Positions 31,376-44,900 of a stretch of 64,000 nt of DNA are shown here, piece by piece. Under the pieces are notes generated by a model, which had not been told where the DNA came from, did no database searches, and was given only the letters and a program-made list of their open reading frames with translations. The stretch is taken from positions 1 to 64,000 of the forward strand of contig BDSL01000074.1 of NCBI GenBank assembly GCA_003116995.1. The letters are read 5' to 3'. The position numbers were made by a program, and so were the translations under genes. Each line of letters starts with the position of its first letter. Position 1 is the stretch's first letter. This DNA is from Yamagishiella unicocca. Taxonomy: Eukaryota; Chlorophyta; Chlorophyceae; Chlamydomonadales; Volvocaceae.

Positions 31376-32918
31376 TCGGGTGGGGGGTCGTGGTGGTCTG
31401 GTCGTGGTCGTGGTGATCTGTGTCGTGGTCTGGCCCATCGGGCCCGCCTGGTTGCGCTTCCGCGCTTGTAGCCGTTCTGGCTCCCTTGTAATACTCGCAT
31501 TCTGCCAGTCAAGGCATGAAGGGTCGACAAATTATTATTAATAGGATAGTAAGCGTGAGATGTTACGTTCTGCATCGCTTGTGCGTGGCTTTAGGCCCGC
31601 CCCGATGCCCAGCTGTCGTGTTCGCCTCGCACGAAGAATTCGCAACGGCACGACCGTTTCCGTTTGCATCCTAACACGCACAACTCAATATCGTAACTGG
31701 CACGAAATCGCAAATGCTGCTGGGCTAAAATAAACATCAACCGGGGATGCCTTCGTATCGCAAAAGCGTTGCAGTTGGGTCTGCACCATCCATCCAATGC
31801 AGCAAGTCGGCATAATAACGTCATATTTGCTGGCGTTGCCACAAATTGCCGCCGCCGCAGTGTGCGTTATACAATCGCGACGCGTGGGGAGCCCAAAACC
31901 CGCAGCTGTACTGATCCTGCCTGCCATGCATTTGCTACCCCATCTGTTTGATTTGAAGATGAAGGTAATTATGTATTTTGCTGCTTACACGCACGCATTC
32001 TACTGAATGCTCAGCCACGGTTGGCGGGGGACTTGCTCTTTCCTGACGGTCCCCTTTGCATACCTGCTTCCAGGGGTCAGATGTGCTACAGAGGCAGTGG
32101 GGCGTCAGCCAGTAAGGAAGTACTTGCAAAGTTAGGCAACCGCTGTGCCCCCTCTCAGACGTGCTTTCCTAACCCGGAGGCGAACAGGCATACTGGCTCT
32201 GACCTCTGAGCTCTTGCCATTTAGGAACAGCCGTTATGTTGGCTGTGTGCCCTTATGAAATCTGGATGATGTGGCGAGATTTTGTCCCCAGACATTACGC
32301 TGATGCTGCTGACTGCCGGCGTTTGTAGAAGGATCACGCAAGCCGCAGTATTTGCCAACGTTTAGATTGGGAGTCCTGTGGCAGAGTATTAATTAATTTT
32401 GGCAAGCAATATGTCGTGTTACAGGTGTTACCGTCGTAGTGCCATACGGCGATGAGCCCACCGTTTATATCATCTCAGAAGCAGGGCCAGGTCGTGACGC
32501 TAGCCCTGATTGTAAATATAACACGTATTACTCATGCCGCCCTTATGCCATTTTGCCGTCTTGCGGTGGTTGGAAAATTCTCAGCACAATGGACGAGTCT
32601 TCTTGTGCATAGCGTGCTGACGCACATACCTTGAGTGATGCATATGAACAAGTTCTATTGTTAGTGACGCATATAACTGATGGGGTGTCCGTAGCTACAC
32701 GTTTGTGCCAGGCTTTTGAATGCTATGTGCCTCTTTCAAACCTGCTCCTGACGGGAAAGCCGTTGCGACCGCTGGATCAAACTCAGACAGAAAATTGTAT
32801 CGTCAAGACGACGCCGGGCGTCGCTTCTTCTACACAGCTTTTGCCATCGAGTCCAGCATTGACCCTGCAACGCGTCAGCCCCGCCACTTATGCCTTCGGC
32901 GCATGCTCCAAAGCCTGT
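31376..32918. other. No gene recognised; probable 5' region of the next gene
   Basis: No repeat or protein pattern to about 32.6 kb. The frame of the following gene is open from 32631, but its first exon and promoter could not be fixed. Confidence 0.5.
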
Positions 32919-35900
32919 ATGGGTGCGCTGGTGTGGCGGGGCTGCTGCCAGTCGCGACTGCCGCTGCAGCTCCAATGTCACAGGCGCGCTTGCACTGGTC
33001 TTATTCAGCCTTCTCAGCCGAGCCGCTGGTGGACACCTGCTTCCACACGACAGCGGCGATACCTCCTGGATGTCCTAAAGCTAGCTATTTCGGTCCTGCT
33101 GTTGCTGTGCCTTCCAGCTCCCGCAGCCGGAACTTCAGTCCCTCTGCTACTGGGCCAGCCGCCCCCTACCTTGATGCCGCCACCGCGCCCACCGCCACCG
33201 CTCCCATTGCCGGCGGATTGCCCACAGCAGCTAGCTGACTGTGCACTCAGGGAAGTCGTGGTATACGCAGCGGCAGCCTCTTCGTCACCGCCCCCGAAGG
33301 ACCTGGCGTCTGCAAACTACAGCGCCTTGTTCGGGCCGCCGACCTACGCTGGACCATGTCTGTCGGGCCCGCCAAGCACAAAGACTGACAAGTTAGCTTT
33401 ATGGTCCCTGGCCAGTGGAGATAGCACCTCGCAGCCGGCCCAGGCGGCCCTCACGATAGATTTCGGCTCCGCAGTCTACGCTGTGAGGGTGAGTGCCTCG
33501 CGCTGGCACCGGGTCCGCTGTTCTGGATGTGTATCACCGCTAGCATAATAGAATGCGTAGACGAGCGGCCATGCCAGCTGCGTGTGTCGTATTTAGGCAA
33601 CCAAGCGGCTTGGCTCTGGTGCCGATGCTGCCCGGTACTGCACCGCAGGTTGAAGTGTCTGTGGCGAGCAGCCAGGGTCAGGCCATACGAGGCGTCGTAC
33701 TCCGCCTCGCAGCTGGTGGAGTTGCGAAGGTGAGTTGGCTCGGGGCTCGGGTGTGGATCTCCGTATATGCCGCCTTATGTAGCAGTGCTGGGTAAACCGT
33801 GTCCTTCCATTAACTTGGATAGGCAGTAGGACGATGTGGGCGTGTGTTGCTAAAGACTTCTGGGTTGCGGGTAGTGATAACGGGGCGTGCATGTGCCCCG
33901 CCCTACTCACAAGGAAGCGGAAGAAAAGGATGTGCATGGGAAAAGGAACGCACAAGGGAAAAGGAATGCGCAAGGGAAAAGGAACGCGCGAGGGAAAAGG
34001 AATGCGCAAGGGAAAGGAACGCACAAGGGAAAGGGAATGCGCAAGGGAAAAGGAATGCGCGAGGGAGAATGATAAATGTATTTGCATGGGCTGGAGCGGG
34101 GTGCGGTGCGGCGCGGGCATGTGGAGGGCTGGCGGGATGCGCTGGTGCTTGGTAATGCGTACCCACGTGGTGGCGGTGGTGTACTTGTCCGGCCTCCGCA
34201 CGTGGCCTGCGCACCAAGAGTTGAATCGTTCGGGCCATGCGCGGCACTCGTAAGGGCGTACTCCCTCCGGCTGCTCTAGGGCACGGGGCCAACGCCCCAG
34301 TGGGGGAAGGGGGGGGGGTTGCAAACAGACTGTAAGTGGGGATCGGAACCCAGAATGCAGTTGTTGTGTAAAGGCAGTGTTAACGGAAAGGTCAGGGTAG
34401 CGGTAGTGTACGTCGAACAGGCAGAATTGGCGGGATACCGGTCATTGTCGCCATCACGCTCAGTCCAGAGCGAGATACAACAGCGGACGTATGGATACAC
34501 ACTGTACTGTGTATCCATAGACCAACGGTGTGATGGGGCCCACGGGTTGCTGCATTGCGCTATGCGCAGGCAGGCGGGGCTGCATCATATCTGGGGCTGC
34601 GCAAACCTACTAGGGCGCAACGTGGGTTTAGGCCGTAGGGTCGGCGGGTGAGGAGTCGGGCATACATGCCGTGCTGACTGCGGACGTGCGTGCACTGCAC
34701 TGGCTTCCGTTGCACTTATTTAGGGAGCCATCCCACGGGCGCAGGATCCGGGCGCATGGTTGGGTGCAGTCGTACGGCATGCATGGCACGAAGAGACGGT
34801 GTTGGGGCTGTTCCAGAGTGCCTAACTGAATGGGTTTTTGGTCATCGTCACAAACATGGGGACGAAACGCGGCGTTCCTACTGGGTTTCTTGGCCTGGCG
34901 CGGTCCTTAACATGCAGTTTCGCGGCTTACTGCTAACTGAACAGACGCGGGCGGTGCATTGACACATACGGGCATTGCAACATTCTTCCCGGTAAGCCTA
35001 AGACACACAGGCGCTCGTAACGTGGGCCGACATGGGCAGCACGTATCATCAGAAACATCGCTAATGCTCTCAAAACGGTAAAGCGAGGCAGCGCACACAG
35101 CTGACTCGGCTGCACAGACCCTCCCTGGAGCCCCGCGTGTATGCAAATGCTGTAGTTGCAGACAACGTGCTTGCGCTTTGCCACCGCAGCAGGTGGCGTG
35201 TCCGATGGACGTGAGCAAGGAGTGTCTGGGAGGCAGCGCAGCCGAAGTCAGCTACACCTACGTGTGCAGCATGGCGGATGACGTCAGCTTGGGAATCATC
35301 GCGGACAGCCTGGTGGATGCCGTCACGCTCCAGGTGTCCCGCTGGGCCGTCATTGACGCAGTTGCGTTGGTTGGCTACTCTCCATTGTCTTCCGCTACAC
35401 TGACACCGCTGTCGCCGGAGCCGCCATCACTGGAGCCGCCATCACCTCGACCACAGTCGCTGCTGCCGCCGGCACCGAAGCCACCATCGCCGCTCCCACC
35501 ACCACCACCGCAGCCGTCGCCACCACCACCGATGCCACCGTCGCCGCTGCCACCATCACCTCCACCACCACCGAAGCCGTCGCCACCGTCGCCGCTGCCA
35601 CCATCACCTCCACCACCACCGAAGCCGTCGCCACCGCCACCAGTGCCACCGTCGCCGCTGCCACCGTCACCTCCACCACCACCGAAGCCGTCACCACCGC
35701 CACCGGTGCCACCGTCGCCGCTGCCACCGTCGCCGCTGCCACCGTCGCCGCTGCCACTGTCACCTCCACCACCACCGAAGCCGTCACCACCGCCACCGGT
35801 GCCACCGGTGCCGCTGCCACCGTCACCTCCACCACCACCGAAGCCGTCACCACCGCCACCGGTGCCACCGTCGCCGCTGCCACCGTCGCCGCTGCCACCG

Positions 35901-38900
35901 TCGCCGCTGCCACTGTCACCTCCACCACCACCGAAGCCGTCACCACCGCCACCGGTGCCACCGTTGCCGCTGCCACCATCACCTCCACCACCACCGAAGC
36001 CGTCACCACCGCCACCGGTGCCACTGTCGCCGCTGCCACCGTCACCTCCACCACGACCGCAGCCGTCACCACCGCCACCGGTGCCACCGTCGCCGCTGCC
36101 ACCGTCACCTCCACCACCACCGAAGCCGTCACCACCGTCGCCGCTGCCACCATCACCTCCACCACCACCGAAGCTGTCACCACCGCCACCGTCGCCGCTG
36201 CCACCATCACCTCCACCACCACTGAAGCCGTTGCCACAGCCACAGGTGCCACCATCGCCGCTGCCACCGTCACCACAGCCGCCATTGCCGGAGCCACCGT
36301 CGCCGATGCCGCTGTCACCACAGCCGCTCTTGCCAGGGCCGCCATCGCCGATGCCGCCGACACAACAACCGCTGGAGCCGGAGCCACTGTCACCACAGCC
36401 GCCATCTCCTGAGCCGCCAGCCCCCCTGCGGCCGTTGCCAAGACCGCCAGCCCCGTCGCCGCTGCCGCCATCACCAGAACCGCCATCACCAGTGCCGCCA
36501 GCCCCATCACCGCCGTCGCCGCTGCCGCTATCGCCGGAGTCGACGACGGCTCCGGAGCCACCGTCACCACTGCCGCCATCTCCAGAGCCGCCATCACCAG
36601 AACCGCCGTCACCAGTTCCGCCAGCCCCATCGCCGCCTCCGCCGCTGCCGCCGACGCCACAGCCACCGACGCCAGATCCGCCATTGCCGGAGCCGACGAC
36701 GGCACCGGAGCCACCATCACTGCCGCCAGCCCCCCTGCGGCCGTCGCCAGTGCCGCCGGCCCCATCGCCGCCATCGCCGCTGCCGCCATCGCCACAGCCG
36801 CCGACGCCAGAGCCGCCATCGCCGGAGCCGACGACGGCTCCGGAGCCGCCGTCACCACTGCCGCCATCTCCAGAGCCGCCATCACCAGAACCACCGTCAC
36901 CAGTGCCGCCAGCCCCCCTGCGGCCGTCGCCAGTGCCGCCGGCCCCATCGCCGCCATCGCCGCTGCCGCCATCGCCACAGCCGCCGACGCCAGAGCCGCC
37001 ATCGCCGGAGCCGACGACGGCTCCGGAGCCGCCGTCACCACTGCCGCCATCTCCAGAGCCGCCATCACCAGAACCACCGTCACCAGTGCCGCCAGCCCCA
37101 TCGCCGCCGCCGCTGCCGCCGCCCCCGCTGCCGCCGTCGCCACAGCCACCGACGCCAGATCCGCCATCGCCGGAGCCGACGATGGCATCGGAGCCACCGT
37201 CACTGCCGCCAGCCCCCCTGCGGCCGTCGCCAGTGCCGCCAGCCCCGTCGCCACTGCCGCCATCACCAGAGCCGCCGTCGTCGGTGCCGCCAGCCCCATC
37301 ACCGCCGTCGCTGCTGCCGCCATCGCCACAGCCGCCGACGCCAGAGCCGCCATCGCCGGAGCCGACGATGGCTCCGGAGCCGCCGTCACCACTGCCGCCA
37401 TCTCCAGAGCCGCCATCACCAGAACCGCCGTCACCAGTGCCGCCAGCCCCATCGCCGCTGCCGCCGCCCCCGCTGCCGCCGTCGCCACAGCCACCGACGC
37501 CAGAGCCGCCGTCGCCACAGCCACCGACGCCAGAGCCGCCATTGCCGGAGCCGACGATCGCATCGGAGCCACCGTCACTGCCGCCAGCCCCCCTGCGGCC
37601 GTCGCCAGTGCCGCCAGCCCCGTCGCCGCTGCCGCCATCACCAGAGCCGCCGTCGTCGGTGCCGCCAGCCCCATCGCCGCCATCGCTGCTGCCGCCATCG
37701 CCACAGCCGCCGACGCCAGAGCCGCCATCGCCGGAGCCGACGACGGCTCCGGAGCCGCCGTCACCACTGCCGCCATCTCCAGAGCCGCCATCACCAGAAC
37801 CGCCGTCACCAGTGCCGCCAGCCCCATCGCCGCCGCCGCTGCCGCCGCCCCCGCTGCCGCCGTCGCCACAGCCACCGACGCCAGATCCGCCATTGCCGGA
37901 GCCGACGATCGCATCGGAGCCACCGTCACTGCCGCCAGCCCCCCTGCGGCCGTCGCCAGTGCCGCCAGCCCCGTCGCCGCTGCCGCCATCACCAGAGCCG
38001 CCGTCATCAGTGCCGCCAGCCCCATCGCCGCCGTCGCTGCTGCCGACAGTGCCACAGCGGCCGACGCCAGAGACGCCATCGCTGGAGCCGACGACGGCTT
38101 CGGAGCCACCGTCACCACTGCCGCCATCACCAGAGACGCCATACCCCCTGCGGCCGTCGCCGCTGCCGCCATACCCGTCGCCGCCATGGCCACAGCCGCC
38201 CACGCCAGAGCCGCCATCGGCGGAGCCGACGACGGCTCCGGAGCCGACGTCACCACTGCCGCCATCTCCAGAGTCGCCAGACCCCCTGCGGCCGTCGCCA
38301 GTGCCGCCAGCCCCGTCGCCGCTGCCGTCATCACCAGAACCGCCGTCACCACTGCCGCCATCACCATCCCCACCGTCGCCGCTGCCGCCATCGCCACAGC
38401 CGCCCACGCCAGAGACGCCATCGCCAGAGCCGACGACGGCTTCGGAGCCACCGTCACCACTGCCGCCATCTCCAGAGACGCCAGCCCCCCTGCGGCCGTC
38501 GCCAGTGCCGCCAGCCCCGTCGCCGCCGTCGCCGCTGCCGTCATCACCAAAACCGCCGTCACCACAGCCACCGACGCCATCGCCACTGCCGCCATCGCCG
38601 GAGCCGACGACGGCTCCGGAGCCACCGTTACCGCTGCCGCCATTACCAGAGACGCCAGCCCCCCTGCGGCCGTCGCCAGTTCCGCCAGTCCCCTCGCCGC
38701 CGTCGACGCTGCCGCCATCACCAGAACCGCCGTCGCCAGAGATGCCAGACCCGTCGCCGCTGCCGCCATCGCCACAGTCGCTATCGCCGTTGTTACCATT
38801 ACCGGAGCCGCCGTCACCGCTGCCCTTATCACCAGAGACGCCAGCCCCCCTGCGGCCATCGCCAGGGCCGCCATCCCCGTCGCCGCTGCCGCCATCGCCA

Positions 38901-41900
38901 GAGCTACCATCGCCAAAGCCGCCGTCGGTGCTGCTGCTGTCACCAGGACCGCCGTCGCCGCTGCCGCCATCGCCGCTGCCGCCAACACCACAGCCGCCAC
39001 CGCCGGAGCCGATGACGGCTCCGGAGCCACCGTCACCGCTGCCGCCATCACCAGAGTCGCCAGACCCCCTGCGGCCATCGCCAATGCCGCCACCACCGGA
39101 GCCACCGTCGCCAATGCCGCCACAGCCGCAACCACCGACACCAGAGCCGCCATCGCCGGAGCCGCTAACCCCGCGGACGCCGTCGCCAATGCTGCCATCC
39201 CCCTCGCCGCCGTCGCCACAGCCGACGTCACCATTGCCACAGTCACCGGCGCCGCTGCCGCGATTGCCGGAGCCGCCGCCACCACAAGCGCTGTTGCCGG
39301 AGCCGCCGCTGCCGCCATTGCCGAAGCCGCCGTTGCAGCTGCCGCCGACACCCCCTCCTCCATCGCCGGAGCCGCCGTCGCCTGGGCCACCATTTACACA
39401 GCCCCCACCGCCTCATCCACGGTTTCCGCTGCCGCCATCTCCACAGCTGTCAGCACCCCAGCCGCCGTCGCCAGATCCACAGCCAACGGTGCCGCCTTCA
39501 CCACAGTCGCTGGCACCGCTGCCGCCATCTGCAGGGTGGCCACCACTACAGCCGCCGGCACCCCTGTCGCCGGCACCGCTGCAGCCGGCACCGGATCCCC
39601 CAGAACCGCTGCCATCATCACCACAGTCGCCATCACCGTTGCCGCCGGCAACACAGTTACCAGGGCCGCTGCCGCCGGCACCGATGCCGCCATCACCACG
39701 GCCGCCGACACAGCTGCAGCCAGCAACGATGCCGCCATCACCACAACCGCCGGCACCGGAGCCGCCCGCACCGCTGCAGCCGGCGCAACAGCCACCACAA
39801 CCACTGCCGCCGGCATTGCAGCCACTGACACCAGAACTACCGGCAAGAGAGCCGCCAAAACTGCAGCCGCCGGCATCAGCGCCACCACGCTTAGAGCCTT
39901 CCCTTCCTCCGGCGACACCTGCAAACCAGCCGCAAGAAAACCCACAACTTCCACCACCAAACGAACCTACCGTACCCCCCTTACTACCACCTCCAGCCGC
40001 GCTGCCGCCGCCCTCACCCGCGCCACAACCACTGGCACCAACGCCATTAGCACCTTCAGCGCCCCCACCTCCCCCCCCACCGGCGAGGCCTCCTTCGTTC
40101 CCAACCCGACCCCCAGAACCACCAACACCGCAGCCACCACCAGCACGGCCGCAGCCTGCCACACCACCACCAACACGGCCGCAGCCTGCTACACCACCAC
40201 CAACACGGCCGCAGCCTGCTACACCACCACCAACACGGCCGCAGCCTGCTACACCACCACCAGCACGGCCGCAGCCTGCTACACCACCACCAACACGGCC
40301 GCAGCCTGCTACACCACCACCAACACGGCCGCAGCCTGCTACACCACCACCAACACGGCCGCAGCCTGCTACACCACCACCAACACGGCCGCAGCCTGCT
40401 ACACCACCACCAGCACGGCCGCAGCCTGCTACACCACCACCAACACGGCCGCAGCCTGCTACACCACCACCACAGACAGCACTACCATCACTGCCAGGGT
40501 TACCACCAGTGTCACCGACATCTTCAGCTCCCGTAGCGCTGCCTGTATCACCGGTTCCCGCACAGCCGCCGCCAGCGCAACCACCGCCAGCCAGGCCGCC
40601 GGCGCCACCGACACTGCCAACGCCGCAATCCTCCCCCTCGGTCGTGAAGCCTGCACCGCCGGCTGCACCTTTAGGACCCCCTCCACCGGCTGCAGCCACA
40701 CCCGTGGACTCGGGTGCGGCACCTCCTGGCCCTTCCCCGCCACCACCGCGGCCACTCTTTCCCGCCGCACCACCGCGGTCCCCACCGCCACGCCCTCCGC
40801 CGAACCCGCCCCCTCCGCCCTTTCCCCCGGCGTACGTGTTACTCGGGATACCACCCGATATGGTGGACGAGGCCACTCCGTACAGCCTCCTGTCCGTGAG
40901 TCGCGACTTGGGCCTGGTGGGTGTGGAGCTGCAGCTGGACACCGCCGTACTGTCGTCCTTCTTCCCTGGAGCTACCGCGGTGGTGGTGCTGGGCTGGAAT
41001 ATTGGGGCGCTGGTGCAGCTGGTACCTAGGGAGTCGGGGTCGCTGCAGCAAGCGGAGGTATGCAAGGGCGCTGTGTGGTGTGATGTTGTCGGGATGGCTA
41101 AGGATATTGTCCGGTGTTGAAACTGCGTGCTCTAGGGGGCTTACTGGGCTGGGTCTGAGGCATGCGGCTGTGTTGACGCCATATTGGATGTAGGCAGGAG
41201 ACGGCTGTTTCAACGATGTTAGGCAAAAGACAGCCGTGATAAGGCCGTTCGATAGAGCACGGCCGTGCTTGCGCCGCGATTGCTTGATGGTGGGGCCAAC
41301 ATAGACGGCTCATTTTTAGCGGCCATGGCGATCAGCCTGCCACCTGCCTGGCCGCCTTTCCGCCGCCTGCCGCTGTGTGCCAAGCTAGCCTTCTGGCTGA
41401 CCGTCTACCCAACCTCGCGCTGCATCCTTACGCGGCCGCCACCTTTGCTCATCTCCACGCACATTCCCGCAGGACTCGTGCGACGCCAGCCTGCTCGCCG
41501 CCATCCTGGTCGACCTCAGCGGCCGCCTGCAAGTGCCCCTGGCTCAGCTCAACATCACCTGCACCAGCCAGGCGGGCGGGACCGAGCTGGTGCAGCCTGG
41601 GGCCTCCACCAGCAAGACCTCCACCGGCCTTCCGACGGATACCGACGAGGGCAGCGCTACCCAGGAGCGCCGGCGGGCGCTACTGGCTGCTGCTGCTGCT
41701 GCTGCTGCTGCTGCCGGCACAGACGTGGCCGCTGCCGCCGCCTCCGGCGGCAGCGGCTCTGCAGCCGAGTGCGAGAGCGCCCCGGCGGCCAAGGGAGTCG
41801 TGATCACGAGCTCCGTGGGGGCGAAGGACGGCTGGGTGGCGGAGAGCCCGCTCGCGGGCCAAGTGTACGGCTCGCTGCAGGACGTCGCGGCGGCGGAGAA

Positions 41901-44900
41901 GTCGTCGGTGGCGATGTGCCTGCCGCCGCCGGAGGAGCTGCAGGTGTCGACGCAGGTGAGCCGCGGTTGGGCCGGGGGCGCTGGGAGGCGTGCCGCTGCC
42001 GCAGGCTCGCCCAAGGGTGGTTGTTGGTGTTCTCTGGTTCCTCTGCACACCAGGTCGACAGTGCTCGGCGAGTGAACCTCATCGCTAGGACTTGCTCGTC
42101 ATGGATACGATGGGGTGCAGTCGCTCACTGCCGGAACGCCAAAGCCCATGACGGCGCCCTCTGCGTTGCCTGTTTCATGTTGCCTGTTTCATGCTGCGTG
42201 TTTCGTGTTGCCTGTTTCATGTCGCCTGTTTTGGCTATTTCCCAGGTCCGGGTGACCTACCAGGTGCCCCTCAGTCGAGCCGGCTCAGATTTGTACGCCG
42301 CGGCATGCGCCGGCAGCGGCGCCCGTACAACTGAGAACGGTGGCGGCGGTGGTTCAGAAGCGGCTGCGCTGGGGCTCAATGGCGTAGCTGGATGCAGCAT
42401 GGTGTCGTCAGCAGACGCGCAGGTGTGTTTCGGGTGGGCGCGCCAGGGACGGCGGTTGATATTGGGTTGCAGCTTGCCGGGGTTCCCTTCTGTAACAAAC
42501 GCCGCACCTGAGGAGGGAAGCTGCGAGCGAGGGACACGGCAGGGGCAAGCTTGCTAGTGCGAGCGAGGGACTGGGATGCTTGAGAGAGGGGCGGGGCTAG
42601 GGGTTTTGCGTGTCGTTGCGAAGGGGTTGGAGCCGTTGTTGTTGTTGTTGGTGGTGGTGGTGGTGGCAGAGGGCAGAGGCAGAGGCAGCGAGAGGGCGGG
42701 TCGCGCGGTCTAGTGTTGTTGCACTCCCACGGGCACGCCAACATCTAGGCACAGGGTCGAGGTTAGAGCTCACATAACCATGTTCCTCTGTGTGCGTGTG
42801 TGTGTGCGTGTGTGTTACATCATCTGGCGGTGTGTATGTGTGGGTATGTGGGTACGTGTTAGAGATGTATGGCCCACTGTTCGGTGGCGGACGCTGTCCT
42901 GATTAGAGGGGTTCGTCCCTGCCGTCGCGGGGAGCAAGGCGCGACTTTCCTACCATGGTGTCACGCCGCGAATATGCTTTCCAAGTCTCCTCCATGGAGC
43001 ATCGATTATGCTTTCTCCTCCATTGAATATCGAATATGCTTTCCAAGTCTCCTCCATTGAATATCGAATATGCTTTCCAAGTCTCCTCCATTGAGCCCAG
43101 TCTGGCCCAGTCCGGTCGAACGCAGGACCGCAACTCGACCGACGGCGGAGGCGGAGGCTCCTCGTCCGCCGCGTCCACGATGCTGGCTGCGATTGTGTCG
43201 GCAGTGGTGGTCGGCTCGGCGGTCATTGTGGCGCTTGCAGCGATCGTGGCGGTTCGTCGCCGGCGCCGTCGGAACCGTGAGGTTCAGGAGCTGGCCGTTG
43301 ACACTGCAATGGTGGGTCGCACACTCGCAACCGGCGGACCGTGGGGTCTAATTTGGAGTGACCACAGCTGACCATGGCTGAGACTCTCATGAGCACCCGA
43401 TGTACACGCACCCCACTCAGACGGCCCCTTGGCACGAACCCACTCGCCATATCCTCACCTTGCACCTACGGCGCTTGCGCATCCGATACCCACCTGCCTC
43501 TCCCCGCAGGCGCTCGCGCAGCCCTCGTACATAAACGTGTACGGCAGCTTTGCGCCGCCGCGGACGCCCCGCAACGCCACCGTGGGTCTGGCGGTGCGGC
43601 TGCCGCTGGGGGCGCGGCAGCAGACACGCCGACCCACGGGGCGGCGCGCCGCGGTCCAGCTGGGAGCCGGCCGAGAGAAGGCATCTTCGGACGACGACGG
43701 GAAGGAGCACGCTTCAGGCACGCAGGGAGGCAACCAACTGGGCCCAGCCGCGGGCAGCAGCTCCAGCCGCAGCCGCAGTCGCAGCCACAGCCGTTCGCCA
43801 ACGCCCCCGCGCAGCCGAGGCCGCGCGCTCGCGCTGTTTGAACACGCGGCGCCCAACAGCCCGCAGCCTGCCGGCGCGCGCAGCCGGCGGCTGGCGGGCG
43901 CGTCGCGTTTCCGTGCCGCCGCGCTGACGGCACGGCTGGCGGCCGTGGGCCACCACGCCATGTTGTCAGGCGTCAGCGAGAGCGCCACGGCGACGTCGGT
44001 GACTGCGGTGAGTGGCGTCAACCTAGGAGCCCGCTGCCGCTCCACCCCTAGCGCCGGCCGCATGCCGTCGGAGAGCCCCTCTCGAGAGGAGTCGTTCATC
44101 ACGCCGGCTATGCTCCGAAGCCGCGCCGCTGCTGCGAAGACGGCGGCGACGGCGCTGCTGGGAGGGGCGCCGGGGGTAGGGATAGGAGGGGCCATGCCGT
44201 CCCGGCCGGCAGTGACGCGCACCTCTACGGGGCCACGTCACACCCACATGGGGTCGCACTCGCAGCTGGCGCGGAAGTCGATGCAGGTGGCGGCGGCCGG
44301 GGCGGTCGGGAGGTCGTCTGCCTCGGGCCTGGTATTGGAGGCCGCAGGCGGCACGCATGGCGGCAGCGGCGACGTCACTGGGAGGCCTAGCGCCGAGGGC
44401 AGCTGGGAAGCTGCAGCTGGCGGCGGTCGTGGCAGCGGCAGCGGCGGCGGCGGCAGCGGTGGCGGCAGCGGCAGCGGTGAACCCACGACGTCGCATTACG
44501 TCTTGGACAGGTTGCTTGGCACTGTTACAGGAAGCAGCGGAGGCCCCAGCCGGCTCAGCGGCAACGGCTTTTCGGAGGAGCGCGACAACGAGGACGCAGC
44601 TGGCGGGCGAGGCAGCCCCAACTCTCTGTCCTCGTACCCGCACCAGCTTGCGGCGCGCCGCGTCGAGGGGGTGAACCACCTGCCGCAGGTCCGCGTAAGG
44701 CCCTCGGAGCTGACCGCCTTCGACCGGTTGCGTCTGCGGTCTAAGATACTGGCCGACTGGGTGCCGCCCAGCCACAGCGGCTCCGCGGGAAATGCGCCCA
44801 CCAGGCTGCAGCAGCGGTCCGGACCTGACGATGAGCCCGCAGGGGCAGTAGCGGAGATGGCTTCGGAGCCGAGGGAAGTGCACACGTCAGTGGAGAGCAG

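Noticed and set aside
35375..38407. Minus-strand frame of 1010 codons rich in Gly/Ser/Asp
   Set aside because: It is the reverse reading of the Pro-rich exon. The CC(N) periodicity keeps it open; there are no splice signals, start context or domains.
35395..39393. Minus-strand frame of 1332 codons rich in Ala/Val/Met
   Set aside because: Same cause as above: a second reverse frame of the repeat tract.
38186..41029. Plus-strand frame of 947 codons rich in Ala/Thr
   Set aside because: Out-of-frame shadow of the Pro-rich exon; the Pro frame joins neighbouring exons in phase, this one does not.
44009..44014. Splice donor GTGAGT inside the last exon of the giant gene
   Set aside because: The frame stays open to 45450 and no acceptor is needed to keep it; retained as exon, though an intron cannot be fully excluded.
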